Below are positions 1 through 8,487 of a stretch of DNA of 64,000 bases, one piece after another. The position numbers were made by a program, and so were the translations under genes. The notes beneath the pieces are model-generated. The model made no database searches and was not told where the DNA came from. It saw only the letters and a program-made list of their open reading frames with translations. Origin of the DNA: CANKHA01 sp963731585 (lineage in GTDB: Bacteria; Pseudomonadota; Alphaproteobacteria; Rhizobiales; Xanthobacteraceae); assembly GCA_963731585.1 (NCBI GenBank), contig CAVSWC010000003.1, positions 372,001-436,000 on the forward strand, read 5' to 3'. Position 1 is the stretch's first letter. Each line of letters begins with the position of its first letter.

Positions 1-1526
1 TTCAGATCCGGGTTGGTCGAGAATGAATACTGCGTCTTGGCGATGCACACCGGCAGCTTGCGGAACCCCATCTCCTCCCAGGTCTTGAGCTGATCCTTCA
101 CCGCCTTATCGGCGGTGACCTCGCTGGCGCGGTAGATTTCCTTGGCGATGGTGCAGATCTTGTCGAACAGCGACTGATCGTCGGGATAGAGCAGCTTCAC
201 CTTGCCCTTGTTGCCGTCGATGGTCTTCACCACCGCGCGCGCGACGTCCGCTGCGCCCTCGCCGCCCATGGCCCAGTGATCGGCCATCAAGGCCTCGACG
301 CCGAGCTTCTGACAGGCGTCCCGCACCAGCTTGATCTCCGCCTCGCTGTCGGCGGAGAAGCGGTTGATCGAGACCACCGCCGGCAGGCCGAACTTCTTCA
401 CATTCTCCACATGGCGCGCCAGATTGGCCATGCCGATTTCCAGTGCTTTGAGGTCTTCTTTCTTCAGTTCGTCCTTCTTGACCCCGCCGTGCATCTTCAA
501 CGCGCGGATGGTGGCGACGATGACCACGCAATCGGGCGAGAGCCCGGCCTTGCGGCATTTGATGTCGATGAATTTCTCCGCGCCGAGGTCGGCGCCGAAG
601 CCGGCTTCGGTCACGACATAATCCGCGAGCTTCAGCGCCGTCGTGGTGGCGACCACCGAATTGCAGCCATGCGCGATATTGGCGAAGGGGCCGCCATGGA
701 TGAAGGCAGGCGTGCCCTCCAGCGTCTGCACCAGATTGGGCGCGATCGCTTCCTTCAGCAGCGCCGTCATGGCGCCATGCGCCTTCAGGTCGCGCGCACG
801 CACGGGTTTGCGTTCCCGCGTATAGCCGACGATGATGTTGCCGAGCCGCTCCTTCAGGTCGTCAAGATCCTTGGCCAGGCAAAAGATCGCCATCACTTCC
901 GAAGCAACGGTGATGTCGAAGCCGGTCTCGCGCGGAAATCCGTTGGCGACGCCGCCGAGCGAGCAGACGATCTCGCGCAGTGCGCGATCGTTCATATCCA
1001 TGACGCGCCGCCAGACCACGCGGCGGCTGTCGATGCCGAGCGCATTGCCCCAGTAGATGTGATTGTCGACCAGCGCAGAAAGCAGGTTATGCGCCGAGGT
1101 GATGGCGTGGAAGTCGCCGGTGAAGTGCAGATTGATATCCTCCATCGGCACCACCTGGGCATAGCCGCCGCCGGCCGCGCCGCCCTTCATGCCGAAGGAC
1201 GGGCCGAGCGAGGGCTCGCGCAGGCAAAGCATCGCCTTCTTGCCGATGTGATTGAGCGCGTCGGTGAGACCGACGGTGGTGGTGGTCTTGCCTTCGCCCG
1301 CCGGTGTCGGCGTGATCGCGGTGACCAAAATCAGCTTGCCGTCCTTCTTGCTCTGGAGCGACTTGACCAAATCCATCGACACCTTGGCTTTGTAGTGCCC
1401 GTAAGGTTCGAGATTTTCCGCCGCGATGCCGAGCTTTTCCTTGGCGATGTCGAGAATGCGCCGCTTTTCCGCGGACTGGGAAATTTCGATGTCGGACTTC
1501 GGTGATTGGTGCTGCGAGGCGGGCAT
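1..1526 (-). CDS. fhs: Formate-tetrahydrofolate ligase (3' end outside the window)
   Basis: The product joins formate to tetrahydrofolate using ATP, giving 10-formyl-THF, and is reversible. About 508 codons are visible and the family is usually near 555-560 residues, so roughly the last 50 residues lie beyond base 1. The translation starts MPASQHQSPKSDIEIS. It has the family P-loop TPTPAGEGKTTTT near residues 72-84, then LREPSLGPSFGMKGGAAGGG and NLHFTGDFHAI, all hallmarks of this cytosolic enzyme. The ATG at 1526 is the first good start in frame. It is the last visible gene of the minus-strand oxalate operon, 156 bases after the formyltransferase gene. With that neighbour it likely links C1 units from oxalate to the folate pool, either capturing formate or, run in reverse, making ATP. 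No frame break is visible. Confidence 0.96.
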   Translation of the reverse strand, partial: MPASQHQSPKSDIEISQSAEKRRILDIAKEKLGIAAENLEPYGHYKAKVSMDLVKSLQSKKDGKLILVTAITPTPAGEGKTTTTVGLTDALNHIGKKAMLCLREPSLGPSFGMKGGAAGGGYAQVVPMEDINLHFTGDFHAITSAHNLLSALVDNHIYWGNALGIDSRRVVWRRVMDMNDRALREIVCSLGGVANGFPRETGFDITVASEVMAIFCLAKDLDDLKERLGNIIVGYTRERKPVRARDLKAHGAMTALLKEAIAPNLVQTLEGTPAFIHGGPFANIAHGCNSVVATTTALKLADYVVTEAGFGADLGAEKFIDIKCRKAGLSPDCVVIVATIRALKMHGGVKKDELKKEDLKALEIGMANLARHVENVKKFGLPAVVSINRFSADSEAEIKLVRDACQKLGVEALMADHWAMGGEGAADVARAVVKTIDGNKGKVKLLYPDDQSLFDKICTIAKEIYRASEVTADKAVKDQLKTWEEMGFRKLPVCIAKTQYSFSTNPDL

Positions 1527-1583
1527 GGGATGGTCCACTGGTGAGGTAATTCAGGTTTGGAATGATCGCGCGGCATACTCGGC

Positions 1584-1611
1584 GTCGTTCCCGCGAAAGC
1601 GGGAATCCATA
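1584..1611. repeat. Palindromic intergenic repeat
   Basis: A short inverted repeat with arms TTCCCGC and GCGGGAA sits between fhs and the formyltransferase gene. This kind of element (…CCCGCGAAAGCGGG…ATCCATA) is dispersed in Bradyrhizobium-type genomes. It could fold in the operon mRNA as a hairpin. No transposase is associated with it. Confidence 0.7.
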
Positions 1612-1682
1612 GCCACCGGCCGATTTGTATCTCTCTGACGGAGGTTATGGGTCCCCGCCCGCGCGCGGACGACAGAAAGAGT

Positions 1683-2612
1683 TCATGCGAACCTCGCGCC
1701 CTTGGCGATGTTCGACGTCGCGGCCCATTCGCCGGCTTCGATCTTCTTGCCCTCGGGCGGCTGCACGCGGGTGAGCTTGAAACGGCCGTCGGCGCAGACC
1801 ACGGTGACGCCATCGGCTTCCACCGCGACAATCTCGCCGAGCTTGCCGGCGATGCCTTTGGGATTTTTCGCCGGCAGCGGCTGGGCCTCGAAAATCTTGA
1901 TGGCCTTGCCGTCGAGCGTGGACCAGGCGCCGGGCGCCGGATTGCAGCCGCGGATCAGCCGATCGATCTGTTCCCAGGGCTTGCCCCAGTCGATCTTGGC
2001 ATTCTCCGCCTTGCACATTCCTTCATAGGTCGCCTTCGATTCATCCTGCTTGATGCGCGGAGCCTTGCCGGCCTTCACCAGATCGACCGACTCCATCATG
2101 GCCTCGACGCCAAGCGGAAATAAACGGTCAAAATAGACCGTCCCGAGGGTGTCGGTGTTGCTGATCGGCGTCTTCTTTTGCAACAGCACGTCGCCGGTAT
2201 CGAGACCGTTGTCCGGCCAGAAAATCGACAGTCCGGTTTCCTTCTCCCCCTTGATGATCGGCCAGTTGATGGCGCTGGCGCCGCGATAGGCCGGCAGCAG
2301 CGAAGGATGATACTGGATCGAGCCGTTGGTCGGGATGTTGAGGAATTCCTCCGGCACAAACAGCGTGACGAAGGCCATCACCTGCAGGTCGGGCTTCAGC
2401 GCCTTGAATTCATCCCAGACCTTCGGGTCCTTGTAGGAGGCGGGCTGATGGACCGGCAGGTTGGCGGCGAGCGCGGCCTCCTTCAGCGGATCGGCCTTGG
2501 CGCCCGGCTTTTCCGGCGCGGCATACACGGCGACGACGTTTTCCCCGCGCTTGAGCAGCGCTTCCAGCACCGCCTTGCCGAAGGCCTGCTGGCCGTGAAC
2601 CACGATACGCAT
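1683..2612 (-). CDS. Stand-alone folate formyltransferase/hydrolase (ALDH1L1 N-terminal-domain type)
   Basis: The 309-residue protein is a formyltransferase-fold enzyme with a C-terminal Fmt-C-like domain. It starts MRIVVHGQQAFGKAV (nucleotide-fold strand). It contains YHPSLLPAYRGASAINW at 101-117 and FWPDNGLDTGDVLLQK at 131-146; His102 and Asp138 correspond to the catalytic His and Asp of the family. From memory these motifs, and ATYEGMCKAENAKIDW further on, match the N-terminal domain of 10-formyl-THF dehydrogenase (ALDH1L1) better than methionyl-tRNA formyltransferase. No aldehyde dehydrogenase domain follows, so it is free-standing. Placed between frc and fhs, it plausibly moves formyl groups between folate and formyl-CoA or formate. 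The exact reaction is inference. A general fmt role is less likely because the gene sits in a catabolic operon. Confidence 0.88.
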   Translation of the reverse strand: MRIVVHGQQAFGKAVLEALLKRGENVVAVYAAPEKPGAKADPLKEAALAANLPVHQPASYKDPKVWDEFKALKPDLQVMAFVTLFVPEEFLNIPTNGSIQYHPSLLPAYRGASAINWPIIKGEKETGLSIFWPDNGLDTGDVLLQKKTPISNTDTLGTVYFDRLFPLGVEAMMESVDLVKAGKAPRIKQDESKATYEGMCKAENAKIDWGKPWEQIDRLIRGCNPAPGAWSTLDGKAIKIFEAQPLPAKNPKGIAGKLGEIVAVEADGVTVVCADGRFKLTRVQPPEGKKIEAGEWAATSNIAKGARFA

Positions 2613-2636
2613 TTAACAGCCCCCCAAACTCTTTCT

Positions 2637-2730
2637 GTCATCCCGGCCGAGCGAAGCGAGAGCCGGGATCCATACTCCGTGTTCTCTCGATAGCGCTCGG
2701 CGTATGGATCCCCGCCTTCGCGGGGATGAC
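2637..2730. repeat. Composite palindromic repeat between frc and the formyltransferase gene
   Basis: Two different inverted-repeat modules are joined here. The first is GTCATCCCGGCCGAGCGAAG with its partner GAGAGCCGGGATCCATAC. The second is GTATGGATCCCCGCCTTCGC closing with GGGGATGAC. The inner pair GGATCCATAC and GTATGGATCC also pairs, so the whole 94-base element can form one large hairpin. The type is common in Bradyrhizobium-like genomes. Confidence 0.75.
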
Positions 2731-2737
2731 ACTGTCG

Positions 2738-4180
2738 CTACGCCGCCTCGGCCTTGGCCGGCTTTTCCGGCGGCGTGATCGCTCCCGACATCCTGATCTC
2801 GGCGATCTCCTTGTCGGAATAGCCGAGCTCCTTCTTCAACACCTCGTTCGTGTGCTCGCCCAGCAGCGGCGAGCGCTTCACCTCGCAGGGCGAGTTCGAC
2901 ATCTTCACCGGATTGCCGACAGTGAGATATTTGCCGCGGCCGGGATGATCGACTTCCACCACCGTGCCGGTCTGGCGCAACGACGGCTCTTCGGCGATCT
3001 CCTTCATCGACAGGATCGGGCCAACGGGAATGTCCACCTCGTTGCAGATTTCCATGACCTCGAACTTGCTCTTGGTCATCGTCCACTCTTCGATGGTCGC
3101 GAAGATATGCTTGAGCCGCGGCAGCCGCGCCGGCGGCGTCGCGAAGTCCGGATCGGTCTTCCATTCCGGCTTGCCGATCAGATCGCAGATCACGCCCCAG
3201 ACCGGCGCCTGGGTGATGAAATAGATGTAGGCGTCGGGATCGGTCTCCCAGCCTTTGCACTTCAGAATCCAGCCGGGCTGGCCACCGCCGGAATTGTTGC
3301 CCGCCCGCGGCACCGCCTTTCCGAAAGGAATGCCCTCGCCGAACTGGCTGTATTCGGTCAGCGGGCCGTGGGCGATGCGCTGCTGGTCGCGCAGTTTCAC
3401 GCGCGCAAGGTTGAGCACGCCGTCTTGCATGGCGCAGAGCACTTTCTGGCCGCGTCCGGTCCGCATCCGCTGATAGAGCGCGGCAACGATGCCAAAGGCG
3501 ACATGCAGGCCGGTGCCGCTGTCGCCGATCTGCGCCCCGGTCACGAGCGGCGGGCCATCGCGGAAGCCTGTGGTGGACGCCGAGCCGCCGGCGCATTGCG
3601 CGACGTTCTCATAAACCTTGCAATCCTCGTACGGTCCGGGGCCGAAGCCCTTCACCGAAGCGACGATCATGCGCGGGTTGAGCTTATGGATGTAGTCCCA
3701 GGTGAAGCCCATGCGGTCGAGCGCGCCGGGTGCGAAATTCTCCACCAGCACGTCGCAATGCTTGATCAGCCGATTGATGATCTCCTTGCCCTTGGGGTTC
3801 TTGGAGTTGATGGTGATCGAGCGCTTGTTGCCGTTCAGCATCGTGAAATAGAGGCTGTCCTGGCCTTTGACGTCGCGCAATTGCCCGCGCGTGATGTCGC
3901 CGACGCCTGGCCGCTCGATTTTGATCACGTCCGCCCCAAGATAACCGAGCAGCTGGGTGCAGGTCGGCCCCGATTGCACGTGCGTGAAGTCGAGCACACG
4001 CACGCCGTCGAGCGCCTTGCCGGCCTGGCCATAGGGCCTGCTGCTAGGACGCGGCAGGCCGTTGCCGTTTTTCGTCGCCGCGGCCTTTTTCGCGGACGTC
4101 TTCGCAGCGGGCTTGCGGGCGGCGGACTTCGCCTTGCGCTTCGCTTTGGTCTGCTTTTTCTGCTTGTTGCGGGTGGCCAT
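2738..4180 (-). CDS. frc: Formyl-CoA:oxalate CoA-transferase
   Basis: This class III (CaiB/BaiF) transferase moves CoA from formyl-CoA to oxalate, giving oxalyl-CoA and formate. The body from residue 57 (LDGVRVLDFTHVQSGPTCTQ) closely follows Oxalobacter Frc as I remember it. It includes LYFTMLNGNKRSI, VENFAPGALDRMGFTW, KVYENVAQCAGGSAST and the glycine loop SGGGQPGW. Asp220 in GAQIGDSGTGLH is the expected catalytic aspartate. At 480 residues it is longer than the usual 425-430. The excess is a lysine/alanine-rich N-terminal extension of about 55 residues (KKQTKAKRKAKSAARK...). The start is well supported by AGGAG 9 bases upstream, and no other Met occurs before the core. It lies 132 bases downstream of oxc in the same operon. 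Confidence 0.97.
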   Translation of the reverse strand: MATRNKQKKQTKAKRKAKSAARKPAAKTSAKKAAATKNGNGLPRPSSRPYGQAGKALDGVRVLDFTHVQSGPTCTQLLGYLGADVIKIERPGVGDITRGQLRDVKGQDSLYFTMLNGNKRSITINSKNPKGKEIINRLIKHCDVLVENFAPGALDRMGFTWDYIHKLNPRMIVASVKGFGPGPYEDCKVYENVAQCAGGSASTTGFRDGPPLVTGAQIGDSGTGLHVAFGIVAALYQRMRTGRGQKVLCAMQDGVLNLARVKLRDQQRIAHGPLTEYSQFGEGIPFGKAVPRAGNNSGGGQPGWILKCKGWETDPDAYIYFITQAPVWGVICDLIGKPEWKTDPDFATPPARLPRLKHIFATIEEWTMTKSKFEVMEICNEVDIPVGPILSMKEIAEEPSLRQTGTVVEVDHPGRGKYLTVGNPVKMSNSPCEVKRSPLLGEHTNEVLKKELGYSDKEIAEIRMSGAITPPEKPAKAEAA

Positions 4181-4268
4181 TTGTCGTCTCCTGGTCCTGT
4201 CTCGTGTCCCGGGCGCTGCGCAGCGCGAAGCGGTGCGCTGCAGAACCGGGACCGTTTAGTCTCTGTGC

Positions 4269-4303
4269 GATCCCGGAGCGCGGCTTCGCCGCTTCCGGGA
4301 TGA
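4269..4303. repeat. Palindromic intergenic repeat between oxc and frc
   Basis: Inverted repeat with arms ATCCCGGAGCG and CGCTTCCGGGAT around a CGGCTTCG centre. It occupies the gap between the oxc stop and the frc start, so it would form a hairpin in the polycistronic mRNA. It is related in style, not identical, to the elements at 1584 and 2637. Confidence 0.7.
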
Positions 4304-4312
4304 CACTTCGTG

Positions 4313-6062
4313 TCACTTCTTTTTCAGCGCGCTCTGCGGGTTGAGATTGCCGATGCGGCCGCTCTCGCTGCCGGCGGCCGGATCGATGACTGCATTGATC
4401 AGGGTGGGCTTGCCGCTGTCCATCGCGGCGTTCACCGCGCGTTTCAGCTCGTCGGGGCTGGTCGCATTAACGCCAACGCCGCCGAAGGCCTCCATGATCT
4501 TGTCGTAGCGCGCGCCCTTGACGAAGACGGTCGGCGCGGGATCCATCCTGCCGGTCGGATTGACGTCGGTGCCACGATAGATGCCGTCGTTGTTGAAGAT
4601 GACGACGCAGACCGGCAGCTTGTAGCGGCAGACGGTCTCCACCTCCATGCCGGAGAACCCGAAGGCCGAGTCGCCTTCGACCGCAAGGACGGGCTTTCCG
4701 GTCTCGATGGCGGCGGCAATGGCATATCCCATGCCGATGCCCATGACGCCCCAGGTGCCGACGTCCAGCCGCTTGCGCGGCTGATACATATCGATAATGC
4801 CGCGCGCGAGATCGAGCGTATTGGCGCCTTCATTGACCAGAATGGCGTCCGGCCGCTCCTTGATGATGGTGCGCAGCACGCCGAGCGCGCCGTGATAATC
4901 CATCGGGGAATTGTTGTTCATCAGCCGTGGCGCCATCTTGGAGACGTTCTCTTCGCGCTTCTTGCTGACCGCGCCGGTCCAATCAGCCGGCGGGGCGGGC
5001 CATTTGGTCCCCATGCCATCGAGCAGCGCCGCGACGCAGGAGCCGATGTCGCCGACCACGGGCGCGGCGATCTCGACGTTGGAGTCCATCTCCTTCGGCT
5101 CAATGTCGATCTGAATGAACTTCTTGGAGTGAGGCTCGCCCCAGGTCTTGCCCTTGCCATGCGACAGCAGCCAGTTGAGCCGGGCGCCGATCAGCATCAC
5201 GACGTCGGATTGTTGCAACACCGTCGAGCGCGCGGCGCCCGCGCACTGCGGATGCGTGTCGGGGAGAAGGCCCTTGGCCATGCTCATCGGCAGGAATGGA
5301 ATGCCGCTCTTTTCGACCAGCGCGCGGATCGCGTCGTCGGCCTGCGCGTAAGCCGCGCCCTTGCCGAGGATGATCAGAGGGCGTTTGGCACCCTTCAGGA
5401 CATCGAGTGCACGCTTGACCGCCTCCGGTGCGGGGATCTGGGCCGGCGCCGGATCGATCACTTTCACCAGCGACTTCTCGCCCAGCCTGCGCGTCCATCA
5501 CTTGCCCGAACAGTTTGGCGGGCAGATCGAGATAAACACCGCCGGGCCGGCCGGAAACCGCAGCGCGGATCGCCCGCGCCACGCCAATACCGATATCGGC
5601 GGCATGCAGCACGCGGAAGGCGGCTTTGCAGAGCGGCTTGGCGATCGCGAGCTGGTCCATCTCTTCGTAGTCGCCCTGCTGCAGGTCCACGACCTCGCGC
5701 TCGGACGAACCGCTGATCTGGATCATCGGGAAGCAGTTGGTCGTGGCATGCGCCAGCGCGGTGAGGCCGTTGAGGAAGCCGGGCGCCGACACCGTCAGGC
5801 AGACGCCGGGCTTCTTCGTCAGAAAGCCCGCAATCGCCGCCGCATAGCCGGCATTCTGCTCGTGCCGGAACGAGAGCACGCGAATCCCGGCGGCCTGCGC
5901 CATGCGGCCGAAGTCCGTGATCGGAATGCCGGGTACGCCGTAGATCGTGTTGAGGCCGTTGAGCTTGAGCGCGTCGATGACGAGATGAAAGCCGTCCGTC
6001 AGCTCGCGCTCTGGTTCGGCTGCCGCGGTTTCGCTTTTCGCCTTCACTGCTGCTTCAGCCAT
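4313..6062 (-). CDS. oxc: Oxalyl-CoA decarboxylase, interrupted by one frameshift
   Basis: The TPP-dependent enzyme converts oxalyl-CoA to formyl-CoA and CO2. The N-terminal half (from MAEAAVKAKSETAAAEPERE) holds YGVPGIPITDF and the TPP-activating Glu68 in FRHEQNAGYAAA. The C-terminal half holds KGAAYAQADDAIRALVEK, IGARLNWLLSHGKGKTWGE, DVGTWGVMGIGMGYA and the TPP/Mg motif EGDSAFGFSGMEVE. The halves are in different frames: after QVMDAQAG the reading frame shifts at the CCC at 5481-5483 (one extra C on the plus strand), and removing it restores AGEKSLVKVIDPAP. The corrected length of about 583 residues fits the family. The start at 6062 follows a GGGAGGA ribosome site. It is 22 bases after the GntR stop. 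I favour a sequencing error over real inactivation because both halves are fully conserved. Confidence 0.95.
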
Positions 6063-6084
6063 GGGAATCCTCCCGGTCTTTTCG

Positions 6085-6831
6085 TTAGTCCAGATAATCG
6101 GCATAGCGCGCCACGTGGTCGGCCAGGCCGAGCGCGTGCATGCGCACCAGTTCTTCGGCGCGCTCGGTGTCGCGCGCCTCGATCGCCTCGATGATGTGCA
6201 TGTGGTCGCGGATCGAGCGGTCGGCGCGGTCTTTCTCGCCGATGGTTTTGCGCCGGATCATGCGCATATGGGTGAACAGGTTTTCCGCCAGATGGATGAG
6301 CACGCTGTTGTGGCTCATCCGGATGATGGTCTGGTGAAACTCGATATTCACCTCGGAATATTCGTCGAGATGCGCCGCCACCTGCCCGTCATGGAAGGTG
6401 GCGAACATCCTGCGCAGCACCGCGATCTCGTCGCCTGTGGCGCTCTTGGTGATCAGGCGGGCGGCCATGCTCTCCAGCGCGGCCCAGGCGGTGATCATTT
6501 CGATCACTTCGCGCTTGGTCTTGCGCACCACGTAAACCCCGCGGCGCGGCACCGAGCGGATGAAGCCTTCGCGCTCAAGCTGCGCCATGGCTTCGCGCAC
6601 CGGCGTGCGGCTGACGCCGAAATCCTGCGCCAGTTGGCGCTCGTCGAGCCGGATGTCCAAGCGGCTGCGATAGACATCCATGCCGGCGATGACGTTTTTC
6701 AGCGCGGCATAGGCCTTGTTCTTGAAGCTGTCGGAAGCGAGCGGCTCTAGCGCCAGCCGTGTGGTGGGGTCCACCGCGTCTTCATCGGGGCGGGGTTTCA
6801 ACGATGCAAAGCTGGTCGGGGCAGAAGTCAT
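6085..6831 (-). CDS. GntR-family transcriptional regulator (FadR/FCD type)
   Basis: The protein has an N-terminal winged helix-turn-helix (LDERQLAQDFGVSRTPVREA, then LEREGFIRSVPRRGVYV). A helical FCD ligand-binding domain follows (ESMAARLI, EFHQTIIRMSHN, IRDHMHIIEAIEARD, MHALGLADHV), whose conserved Asp/His residues normally bind a metal and a small acid. It lies inside the oxalate operon, between tctA and oxc, so an organic acid or acyl-CoA of the pathway is a likely effector. I chose the ATG at 6831 because a GntR-type palindrome ends 4 bases upstream of it. A start at 6879 would add 16 residues and place the palindrome inside the gene. Neither start has a strong ribosome site. Confidence 0.92.
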   Translation of the reverse strand: MTSAPTSFASLKPRPDEDAVDPTTRLALEPLASDSFKNKAYAALKNVIAGMDVYRSRLDIRLDERQLAQDFGVSRTPVREAMAQLEREGFIRSVPRRGVYVVRKTKREVIEMITAWAALESMAARLITKSATGDEIAVLRRMFATFHDGQVAAHLDEYSEVNIEFHQTIIRMSHNSVLIHLAENLFTHMRMIRRKTIGEKDRADRSIRDHMHIIEAIEARDTERAEELVRMHALGLADHVARYADYLD

Positions 6832-6834
6832 ATC

Positions 6835-6845
6835 TGGTATACAAT
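6835..6845. promoter_or_regulatory. Probable GntR/FadR-type operator
   Basis: The sequence TGGTATACAAT is an imperfect palindrome around GTATAC, close to the T-N-GTATAC-N-A form used by many FadR-subfamily regulators. It lies just upstream of the regulator start and of oxc, in the 103-base gap after tctA, which suggests autoregulation and control of oxc-frc. Confidence 0.55.
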
Positions 6846-6933
6846 ATTCCAATGACCGGCTTGAACGCAAATGCTGCATTTAACCGGCAACAACGACATT
6901 AGTTTTCCTCCGGCGAGCGCGTCCTCCGGCGGC

Positions 6934-8436
6934 TCAATAGGCCGGGCGTGAGCGCAGCCAGGCCCAGCCGTTGGAGATCAGCGGCCAGAACAGGGCGATC
7001 AACCCCAACGCCATGATCGTGCCCACGAGTCCGTTCGAAAAGAACACGCCGAAGCTGCCCTGCGAACCAAGCAACGACTGCCGGAATGCTTCCTCCGCCT
7101 TGTTGCCGAGCACGATCGCGAGCACCAGCGGAGCCAGCGGGTAATTGCACTTCTTCAGGATGTAGCCGAGCACACCGAACACCAGCATCAGCATCACGTC
7201 GAAGGTTCTGTTGTTCACCGAATAGGCGCCGATGGCGCAGAACACCAAGATGACCGGGGCGATGATGCTGAAAGGGATGCGCAAGATCGCGGAGAACAGC
7301 GGCACGCAGGTCAGCACGATGATGAGGCCGACGACGTTGCCGAGATACATGCTCGCGATCAGGCCCCAGACGAAGTCCTTGTTCTCGACGAAGAGCATCG
7401 GCCCGGGCTGAAGACCCCAGATCAGCAGGCCGCCGAGCAGCACCGCCGCGGTGGGCGAGCCGGGAACACCGAGCGCCAGCATCGGCAGCAGCGCGGCAGT
7501 GCCGGCGGCATGCGCCGCGGTTTCCGGCGCGACCACGCCCTCGATCTCGCCGGTGCCGAATTTGCGGCCATTACGCGAGGTGCGTTTTGCGATGCCATAG
7601 CTCATGAAGGAGGCAGGCGTGGCGCCCGCGGGCGTGATGCCCATCCAGCAGCCTATGATGCAGGAGCGCAGCGAAGTTACCCAGAATCGCGGAAGTTTCT
7701 TCCAGGTCTCGAACACCACCTTGGAATTGATGTTGGCGGTGCGCCCCTTGAACGCGAGCCCCTCCTCCATGGTCAGCAGGATCTCGCCGATGCCGAACAG
7801 GCCGATCACCGCGATCAGGAAGTCGAAGCCGGTGAGCAAGTCGGTGAAGCCGAAGGTAAGCCGCAGCGCGCCGGTCATCTGGTCGAGGCCGACGGAGGCG
7901 AGCGCGAAGCCGATCATCATCGCCGCCAGCGTCTTGAACGGCGGCTCCTTGCTCATGCCGATGAAGCTGCAAAAGGCCAGGAAATAGACGCCAAATTTCT
8001 CCGCGGGCCCGAATTGCAAGGCAAAGGCGGCGACCAACGGCGCCACCAGCGTGATCATGATGACGGCGAACAACGCGCCGACAAAGGAGGAGGTGAAGGC
8101 CGCGGTAAGTGCCTCGCCCGCCTGACCCTTCTGCGCCATGGGATAGCCGTCGAAGGTGGTCGCCACCGACCAGGGCTCACCGGGGATGTTGAACAATATC
8201 GAGGTGATGGCGCCGCCGAACAGCGCGCCCCAATAGATGCAGGACAGCATGATGATGGCGGAGGTCGGCGACATCGAGAAGGTCAGCGGCAACAGGATTG
8301 CCACGCCGTTGGCGCCGCCGAGGCCGGGCAGTACACCGATGATGACGCCGAGCAGAATCCCGATCACCATCACCATGATGTTGAACGGCTGCAGTACGAC
8401 GGCAAAGCCGTGAAACAGATTGACGATTTCTTCCAT
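6934..8436 (-). CDS. tctA: TTT transporter large permease subunit (TctA family)
   Basis: The 500-residue polytopic inner-membrane protein has the TctA signatures GVLPGLGGANGVAILLPLTF near the N terminus, SCIYWGALFGGAITSILFNI, and the second glycine-rich repeat in APETAAHAAGTAALLPMLAL. About twelve hydrophobic segments are evident. TTT systems use TctA (large) with TctB (small) and a periplasmic TctC receptor to take up carboxylates by ion symport. It sits between tctB and the GntR gene in the oxalate operon, so oxalate is the most economical substrate guess. That assignment is from context only. It follows tctB by about 51 bases. Confidence 0.95.
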   Translation of the reverse strand: MEEIVNLFHGFAVVLQPFNIMVMVIGILLGVIIGVLPGLGGANGVAILLPLTFSMSPTSAIIMLSCIYWGALFGGAITSILFNIPGEPWSVATTFDGYPMAQKGQAGEALTAAFTSSFVGALFAVIMITLVAPLVAAFALQFGPAEKFGVYFLAFCSFIGMSKEPPFKTLAAMMIGFALASVGLDQMTGALRLTFGFTDLLTGFDFLIAVIGLFGIGEILLTMEEGLAFKGRTANINSKVVFETWKKLPRFWVTSLRSCIIGCWMGITPAGATPASFMSYGIAKRTSRNGRKFGTGEIEGVVAPETAAHAAGTAALLPMLALGVPGSPTAAVLLGGLLIWGLQPGPMLFVENKDFVWGLIASMYLGNVVGLIIVLTCVPLFSAILRIPFSIIAPVILVFCAIGAYSVNNRTFDVMLMLVFGVLGYILKKCNYPLAPLVLAIVLGNKAEEAFRQSLLGSQGSFGVFFSNGLVGTIMALGLIALFWPLISNGWAWLRSRPAY

Positions 8437-8487
8437 CTTCGCTGAGCTTTCGTCCCCGTGCCGGTTGTCCCGGCTTCCCTGCTACGA

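Noticed and set aside
276..1505. 409-codon open frame on the plus strand opposite fhs
   Set aside because: Its translation is His/Asp/Arg/Ala-rich with no family likeness, while the opposite strand encodes a well-conserved ligase. It is a GC-rich shadow.
2726..4303. 525-codon open frame opposite frc
   Set aside because: Composition is typical of antisense shadows and it mirrors the conserved Frc frame.
4310..5716. 468-codon open frame opposite oxc
   Set aside because: Antisense shadow of the decarboxylase; no domain is recognisable.
4313..6062. oxc as a true pseudogene
   Set aside because: Both halves are fully conserved and the single extra C matches the error pattern seen in clpB and others.
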